From positions 1 to 11,090 of the forward strand of contig DYKW01000047.1 in assembly GCA_020722405.1 (NCBI GenBank): a DNA stretch of 11,090 nucleotides, written 5' to 3'. The notes below the pieces were generated by a model. It was not told where the DNA came from. It saw only the letters and a program-made list of their open reading frames with translations, and did no database searches. The translations under genes and the position numbers were made by a program. Positions 8,651-11,090 of the stretch are shown here, in pieces (position 1 is the first letter of the stretch; each line of letters begins with the position of its first letter). The DNA comes from Anaerolinea thermophila. Lineage in GTDB: Bacteria > Chloroflexota > Anaerolineae > Anaerolineales > DRKV01.

Positions 8651-8718
8651 TGGCAAACAAAAACACCTTTGTTACCAACCTTACCACCTGACAATGCCGC
8701 GGAACTATAAAATTTATC

Positions 8719-8740
8719 AAATACTCCATAGGGAGTATTT
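8719..8740. promoter_or_regulatory. Perfect 9-bp inverted repeat, operator-like
   Basis: AAATACTCC (8719-8727) and GGAGTATTT (8732-8740) are exact reverse complements around a 4-nt spacer ATAG. The right arm runs into the -35 candidate of the downstream promoter, the normal placement for a repressor site. It has no following T-tract, so a terminator for the upstream operon is less likely. The binding protein is unknown and none is encoded in the window. Confidence 0.45.
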
Positions 8741-8766
8741 ACATTATGCCTAAAATCCGATAAATT
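8738..8766 (+). promoter_or_regulatory. Sigma70-type promoter candidate for the secreted repeat protein
   Basis: TTTACA (8738-8743, five of six to consensus) and TAAATT (8761-8766, four of six) are separated by 17 bp. The predicted start near 8773 would leave a leader of about 45 nt before the ATG. A second, weaker -10 (TATAAC, 8788-8793) lies downstream but would leave the ribosome site right at the transcript start. Confidence 0.45.
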
Positions 8767-8804
8767 TGGGGCAACCTTGGTCACTTCTATAACTTTTTTC
8801 ACAA

Positions 8805-8810
8805 AAGGAG
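8805..8810 (+). promoter_or_regulatory. Strong ribosome binding site AAGGAG
   Basis: AAGGAG lies 8 nt before ATG 8819. It is the clearest Shine-Dalgarno in the window and fixes the start at 8819 rather than at the in-frame TTG 8777. It suggests higher and independent expression of this gene compared with the glycan operon. Confidence 0.8.
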
Positions 8811-8818
8811 CAGAGTAC

Positions 8819-10174
8819 ATGAAACACTTCAAAATTTTTCTTGTTGTTGGGGTTATCGTTGCATTGATCATCCCCACTCTGGCGTTTGCAAACGTCACGT
8901 CTTACACATCTGGCTTCCAACTACAAAATATGACAAGTAGCACAGCCAATGTAACCATCACTTTTTACAACCAAGATGGTACACAAGCGGCATCTGTCAG
9001 CGATACCATAGCAGCAAATGACAGCAATACCTACTATCCCTTGAGCGCTGTCACCAGCGGGTTCAATGGTTCTGTAGTCGTGTCATCTGACCAACAAGTG
9101 GGTGCTATTGCTAACGTTCTCGGCAACAATGGCGCTTATGGTGCTTCTTACATAGGCTTTTCTCAGGGGGCTACCAGCGTCAACTTGCCGCTGGTAATGA
9201 AGAACAATTACGGCATCAGCACGTGGTTTAACGTACAAAACACCGGCGCATCCAACGCCACTGTCACTGTAACATATGCCGGCACTTCTTGTACCGAAAA
9301 TGCCACTATCGCACCAAATGCAGCGCACACCTTCGATCAGTCTACAAACACCTGTCTGACTGATGGTTATGTTGGCGCAGGCTCCATCTCTAGCGATCAA
9401 CCTGTAGCAGCCATCGTGATGCAGGTTACATCTGACACATCTGGGTTAATGCCTAACCTGTTGGCTTACAATGGTTTTACATCTGCGTCTACCAAACCAG
9501 TTATGCCTCTGGTCTCCAGTGGTTATTACAATTCCGGCACCGGTATCCAAATCCAAAACACTGGCAGCACCGACACCGATGTAACGCTCACCTATACTCC
9601 TAGCGCGGGCTTCCCCGGCGCCTCTTGCACTGAGACAAAGACTGTTCCGGCTAGCAACTCCGTGACCTTTGGATTCCCAAATCTGCCAACATCATGCTAT
9701 ACCAATGGAGGCAGCGCTGGCTCTAATGCTTTCGTTGGCTCCGCACTAGTGACAGGCAATTCCACCAATCAAAATCTCGTAGCCATTGTTAACCAGGTAA
9801 CCACTGGTACATCCAATGCGGCAGCCTATAGTGCTTTTGCCCCGGGAAATGCCACTACTCACGTCAGTCTGCCTCTAATTATGGATAACAACTACGGCAT
9901 ATTTACGGGCTTCTCAGTCGCCAACGTAGGCAACAGCGCTACAGACATCACATGCACTTTTTCAGGCACATCCTACACCGTATCGGCTAACGATGTACAA
10001 CCAGGAGAGGCACTCACAGATGTACAACTCGGTAAGATTTCAAATGGCTACGTAGGTTCTGCAACCTGCTCTTCTTCTGGGGAGAAGATTGTTGCTGTAG
10101 TCAATCAATTGAATACCGGCAGTGTGTTACCTGTAGAGGATGGTCTACTGGTTAGCGAAGGTATCAGCTACTAG
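8819..10174 (+). CDS. Secreted cell-surface protein with four degenerate beta-rich repeats
   Basis: A 451-aa exported protein. Residues 1-24 are a signal peptide (basic MKHFK, hydrophobic core, AFA cleavage site). The rest consists of four units, about 31-132, 133-238, 239-360 and 361-451. Each opens with a pattern like F-x-V-Q-N-T-G followed by alternating beta-type residues (VTVTY), has a middle GYVGSxxxSSDQ block, an IAxVxNQV strand, and closes with LPLVMxNNYG. The layout suggests tandem Ig-like beta-sandwiches. Units 2-4 each hold two cysteines (158/179, 270/293, 379/417), which could form one disulfide each; unit 1 has none. It is rich in Thr, Ser, Asn and Gly with nine N-x-S/T sites, and has no sorting motif, membrane anchor or catalytic signature. 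Its own promoter and ribosome site set it apart from the operon. I do not recognise a named family; a surface-layer, matrix or adhesin role is a guess. Confidence 0.85.
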   Translation: MKHFKIFLVVGVIVALIIPTLAFANVTSYTSGFQLQNMTSSTANVTITFYNQDGTQAASVSDTIAANDSNTYYPLSAVTSGFNGSVVVSSDQQVGAIANVLGNNGAYGASYIGFSQGATSVNLPLVMKNNYGISTWFNVQNTGASNATVTVTYAGTSCTENATIAPNAAHTFDQSTNTCLTDGYVGAGSISSDQPVAAIVMQVTSDTSGLMPNLLAYNGFTSASTKPVMPLVSSGYYNSGTGIQIQNTGSTDTDVTLTYTPSAGFPGASCTETKTVPASNSVTFGFPNLPTSCYTNGGSAGSNAFVGSALVTGNSTNQNLVAIVNQVTTGTSNAAAYSAFAPGNATTHVSLPLIMDNNYGIFTGFSVANVGNSATDITCTFSGTSYTVSANDVQPGEALTDVQLGKISNGYVGSATCSSSGEKIVAVVNQLNTGSVLPVEDGLLVSEGISY

Positions 10175-10202
10175 ATTTACCACTTACCTCATTCCTAAAT
10201 AT

Positions 10203-10248
10203 ATGTACAAAACTTGAGGAGCCATAAGGCTCCTCAAGTTTTGTACAT
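10203..10248. terminator. Bidirectional intrinsic terminator, perfect 21-bp stem with ATAA loop
   Basis: Bases 10203-10223 and 10228-10248 are exact reverse complements around the loop ATAA (10224-10227). The inner GC-rich stem CTTGAGGAGCC / GGCTCCTCAAG is flanked by AAAA and TTTT, so the same element could stop transcription from either side. It begins 28 bp after the stop of the secreted repeat protein, where it most likely ends that transcript. It ends only 20 bp before the start of the lipoprotein gene. Confidence 0.8.
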
Positions 10249-10268
10249 CAGGTATCAACTCATCCCTT

Positions 10269-10817
10269 ATGAAAACAACAAAATTTTTTCCTATTCTCGT
10301 CATTTTTCTAGTATCAATACTTGTCGCTTGTCAGAATAAGCCAACTGCCGCGCCATCCGAGGAATACCCTCCTCCACAGGCTACCAGATCTCAACCCGAA
10401 GGGTACCCTGCCCCTAGTACGGTCACGCCGTTTATCATAGATGAAATTCCAACCCCCGCTAAGGGGACGGCTACTATTGTGGGACACTTAATGGTAAATA
10501 AAGAAGCACCTGTTCCTGTAGAAACTACCTTACTAGCCCTCGCAAAGGTCATTCCAGGGTCAGATGGCAGCCCCATGGTAGCGAGATTCAATCGCAACGA
10601 GGCCCCACATACACTAACAGATGAAAACGGCCTTTTTGTATTTATCAACATCCCATCAGGCCAATATGCAATTATTGTAGACCGCATCTCTGATGCATTC
10701 ATGCTCAACCACCCTGATACAGGGGAAGATTTCATTATTAGTGCGGTAGCAGATGAAGTTACAGACTTGGGTACTATTACCTATAACACATTACCAGGCT
10801 CTTCTGAAGGGAAGTAA
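10269..10817 (+). CDS. Lipoprotein with Pro-rich linker and carboxypeptidase-regulatory-like domain
   Basis: A 182-aa protein with a lipoprotein signal: basic N-terminus, hydrophobic core and lipobox LVAC, giving lipidated C21. A Pro/Thr-rich spacer with YPPP (33-36) and YPAP (46-49) runs to about residue 64. The rest (about 66-175) looks like a seven-strand beta-sandwich with the signature TLTDENGLFVF (115-125) and IPSGQYAII (128-136) of carboxypeptidase-regulatory-like domains, usually carbohydrate- or protein-contact modules. It should face outward on the membrane. There is no good ribosome site, and the preceding hairpin leaves no room for a promoter after it, so expression depends on read-through or on a weak promoter before the hairpin. 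Function unknown. Confidence 0.8.
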   Translation: MKTTKFFPILVIFLVSILVACQNKPTAAPSEEYPPPQATRSQPEGYPAPSTVTPFIIDEIPTPAKGTATIVGHLMVNKEAPVPVETTLLALAKVIPGSDGSPMVARFNRNEAPHTLTDENGLFVFINIPSGQYAIIVDRISDAFMLNHPDTGEDFIISAVADEVTDLGTITYNTLPGSSEGK

Positions 10818-10828
10818 CTTCCTATTTT
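10810..10828 (+). terminator. Weak hairpin overlapping the lipoprotein stop codon
   Basis: GGAAG (10810-10814) and CTTCC (10818-10822) pair around TAA, which is the stop codon, followed by TATTTT. The stem is only 5 bp, so termination would be inefficient. Confidence 0.25.
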
Positions 10829-10848
10829 CCGCTACCCCCTGAAAGGGG

Positions 10849-10876
10849 TTTACGGAGCGCAGAGACGGGGTACAAT
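10849..10876 (+). promoter_or_regulatory. Promoter candidate of the transposase gene
   Basis: TTTACG (10849-10854, four of six) and TACAAT (10871-10876, five of six) are 16 bp apart. Transcription would begin near 10883, one base from the ATG at 10884. Confidence 0.4.
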
Positions 10877-10883
10877 CTGGGGC

Positions 10884-11090
10884 ATGAAAACCCAGGAAAA
10901 CCCCACCACTATCGAAGTTGAGACCTACCCAATTGGCGTAGCCAGCATTGTACTCAGCCTTTTGAGACAATTAGGCATCGCCGAAATCATCGATTCAGTT
11001 CTTACGCACCAGCCCGAGGTTGAAGTCAGCTATGGCCAATTGGCACTGGCCATTATCATCAATCGCTTGAGTTTCGACCCGCAACCGTTG
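10884..11090 (+). CDS. Transposase N-terminus (DUF4277-like, IS1634-type), cut by the right edge
   Basis: The first 69 codons are open to the window end. The pattern IGVASIVLSLLRQLGIAEII, then a short spacer, then SYGQLALAIIINRLSFDPQPL, is the one seen in DUF4277 domains that precede the DDE catalytic core in IS1634-type transposases: a helix with LG-I-EIID, an S-x-GQ motif and an NRL-x-x-PxPL end. The DDE core is outside the window, so whether the element is intact cannot be judged. There is no usable Shine-Dalgarno, as GGGG is 1 nt from the ATG. Confidence 0.75.
   Translation, partial: MKTQENPTTIEVETYPIGVASIVLSLLRQLGIAEIIDSVLTHQPEVEVSYGQLALAIIINRLSFDPQPL

Larger units (their letters stand above)
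10818..11090 (+). mobile_element. Left part of an insertion sequence, IS1634-like, boundary not fixed
   Basis: The only firm part is the transposase start at 10884. The left tip should lie between the lipoprotein stop and the promoter near 10849; ACCCC/GGGGT (10834-10849) is a small inverted repeat that may be part of the end. The right end and target duplication are outside the window, so the terminal repeat cannot be checked here. Confidence 0.45.

Noticed and set aside
8652..8676. Possible hairpin AACAAA/TTTGTT after the glycan operon
   Set aside because: Six A/T-rich pairs with no T-tract; too weak to call a terminator.
8647..8691. 14-codon frame (MMANKNTFVTNLTT) overlapping the end of the membrane protein gene as ATGA
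   Set aside because: Too short, no ribosome site of its own, and low-complexity; overlap of ATG with TGA arises easily.
8746..8763. Five-codon upstream frame MPKIR before the secreted protein gene; its first bases also match the start of the gene at 6026
   Set aside because: It lies upstream of the predicted transcript start and lacks a ribosome site; an 11-base match in 11 kb is plausible by chance.
8788..8793. Second -10 like element TATAAC before the secreted protein gene
   Set aside because: No good -35 partner, and the transcript would begin too near the ribosome site; kept only as an alternative.

Overview
The window reads as part of a surface-glycan biosynthesis operon from a free-living bacterium, most likely a Chloroflexota member of the Anaerolineae type. 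That placement is inference: it rests on the style of the large GT-C membrane protein, the lipoprotein with a YPPP/YPAP linker and a beta-sandwich domain, and the edge transposase, not on a marker gene. All genes lie on the + strand. No rRNA, tRNA or CRISPR array was seen.

Bases 1-8650 hold eight tightly packed genes: a GT-C-like membrane glycosyltransferase (probably cut by the left edge), a GT4 glycosyltransferase, a GT2 glycosyltransferase, a methyltransferase with an N-terminal zinc ribbon, a second GT4 glycosyltransferase, a second zinc-ribbon methyltransferase, a third methyltransferase without zinc ribbon, and a membrane protein resembling the transmembrane part of lysylphosphatidylglycerol synthase. 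Junctions are 4, 11, 4, 8 and 4 bp overlaps or gaps of 1 and 16 bp, so one translationally coupled transcript is likely. Together the set looks like a machine that builds a lipid-linked, O-methylated (or otherwise methylated) glycan and presents it at the membrane.

Bases 8651-8818 are a regulatory gap with a 9-bp perfect inverted repeat that touches the -35 box of a good promoter candidate, followed by a strong ribosome binding site. It drives a 451-aa secreted protein made of four degenerate repeats of about 90-120 residues, rich in Thr, Ser, Asn and Gly. A perfect 21-bp stem with a 4-nt loop (10203-10248) follows; it has the form of a bidirectional intrinsic terminator, yet it sits only 20 bp before the next start codon. 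That next gene encodes a 182-aa lipoprotein with a Pro-rich linker and a carboxypeptidase-regulatory-like domain.

The right edge (10884-11090) holds the first 69 codons of a transposase with a DUF4277-like N-terminus, of the kind found in IS1634-type elements, with a promoter placed so that its transcript would be nearly leaderless.

No clearly new system stands out. The best leads are the repeat protein with its own operator-like site, the long hairpin in front of the lipoprotein gene, and the methyltransferase-rich glycan cluster next to a possible surface acceptor protein.
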